Positions 63,967 to 64,000 of a DNA stretch of 64,000 bases are shown piece by piece. A program made the translations under genes and the position numbers. Each line of letters begins with the position of its first letter. The stretch's first letter is position 1. The stretch comes from Streptomyces anulatus (GTDB lineage: Bacteria > Actinomycetota > Actinomycetes > Streptomycetales > Streptomycetaceae): assembly GCF_000721175.1 (NCBI RefSeq), contig NZ_JOEZ01000038.1:1-64000 (forward strand), given 5' to 3'. The notes beneath the pieces were generated by a model. The model made no database searches and was not told the DNA's origin. It saw only the letters and a program-made list of their open reading frames with translations.

Positions 63967-64000
63967 GGGTGTAGGCGGCCGACAGCGGCCGCCTACACCC
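63967..64000 (+). terminator. 14-bp perfect terminator hairpin
   Basis: GGGTGTAGGCGGCC / GGCCGCCTACACCC around GACAGC, 10 bases after the stop at 63956. Ends at the window edge, so a T tract cannot be seen. Confidence 0.75.

Noticed and set aside
1..64000. rRNA, tRNA or complete insertion sequences
   Set aside because: No tRNA cloverleaf, rRNA segment or transposase with terminal inverted repeats was recognised by eye; a covariance and IS search would be needed to be sure.

Overview
The window is high-GC actinobacterial DNA, almost certainly from Streptomyces or a close relative. The signs are strong third-position G/C bias, frequent GTG and TTG starts, many 4-base ATGA/GTGA gene overlaps, and families typical of the genus (DUF397, XRE/DUF5753 regulators, DUF6879-like proteins, EACC1). 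It reads as a plasmid or plasmid-derived element: it carries a ParA/ParB operon with apparent internal centromere repeats, a replication-relaxation family protein, an overlapping RepA/RepB-type pair with a candidate origin, a MobF/TrwC-type relaxase, an FtsK/TraB-like ATPase and a Ku plus ATP-dependent ligase pair. There are no rRNA or tRNA genes and no CRISPR array that I can see.

Layout. (1) 1-16.3 kb: about thirty small genes all on the + strand, many translationally coupled and separated by GC-rich hairpins. Most are unknown plasmid-type proteins. Recognisable ones are a polynucleotide-kinase-like P-loop protein, a GGDEF protein, an ASCH protein, a Nudix hydrolase, a RapZ C-terminal-like protein, a DUF3307-like membrane protein and an RRQRL-type zinc protein. 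(2) 16.5-18.8 kb: parAB on the - strand. (3) 19.8-21.7 kb: ku-lig. (4) 22.2-28.5 kb: RelE-like protein, relaxase, an intergenic zone with two repeat arrays and an AT-rich island, then the replication-relaxation gene. (5) 30.3-33.3 kb: an FtsK/TraB-like ATPase followed by a paralogue whose Walker A lysine is lost. (6) 33.4-39.0 kb: small accessory genes, regulators, a 44-residue peptide gene, and remnants of duplicated gene ends. (7) 39.0-45.6 kb: a coupled radical SAM / DegT aminotransferase / APH-type kinase / nucleotide-sugar dehydrogenase operon, divergent from an HPr-kinase-like gene and next to a Nudix gene. (8) 46-57 kb: XRE regulators with their small partners, a protein-kinase-like protein, a GNAT, a PLP decarboxylase, a nucleotidyltransferase and a second APH-type kinase. 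(9) 57.4-61 kb: an EACC1 gene followed by a 1030-residue caspase / STAND NTPase / transmembrane / solute-binding-domain fusion, the most striking object here. (10) 61-64 kb: a frameshifted zinc-finger gene, RepB/RepA-like replication genes, a candidate origin with 35-bp direct repeats, and a structured leader ahead of a small gene.

How the parts fit. Maintenance is covered by parAB and by one or two replication modules, transfer by the relaxase and the FtsK-like ATPase, and end repair by Ku and ligase. The rest is cargo: a probable small biosynthetic operon, a second set of enzymes around a decarboxylase, and an EACC1/caspase/STAND conflict-type system whose sensor end appears to be an extracytoplasmic amino-acid-binding domain. 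Several genes (at 1490, 5874, 9712, 45669 and 61059) are broken by single-base indels. These could be real decay or read errors, and they limit confidence in their exact ends.
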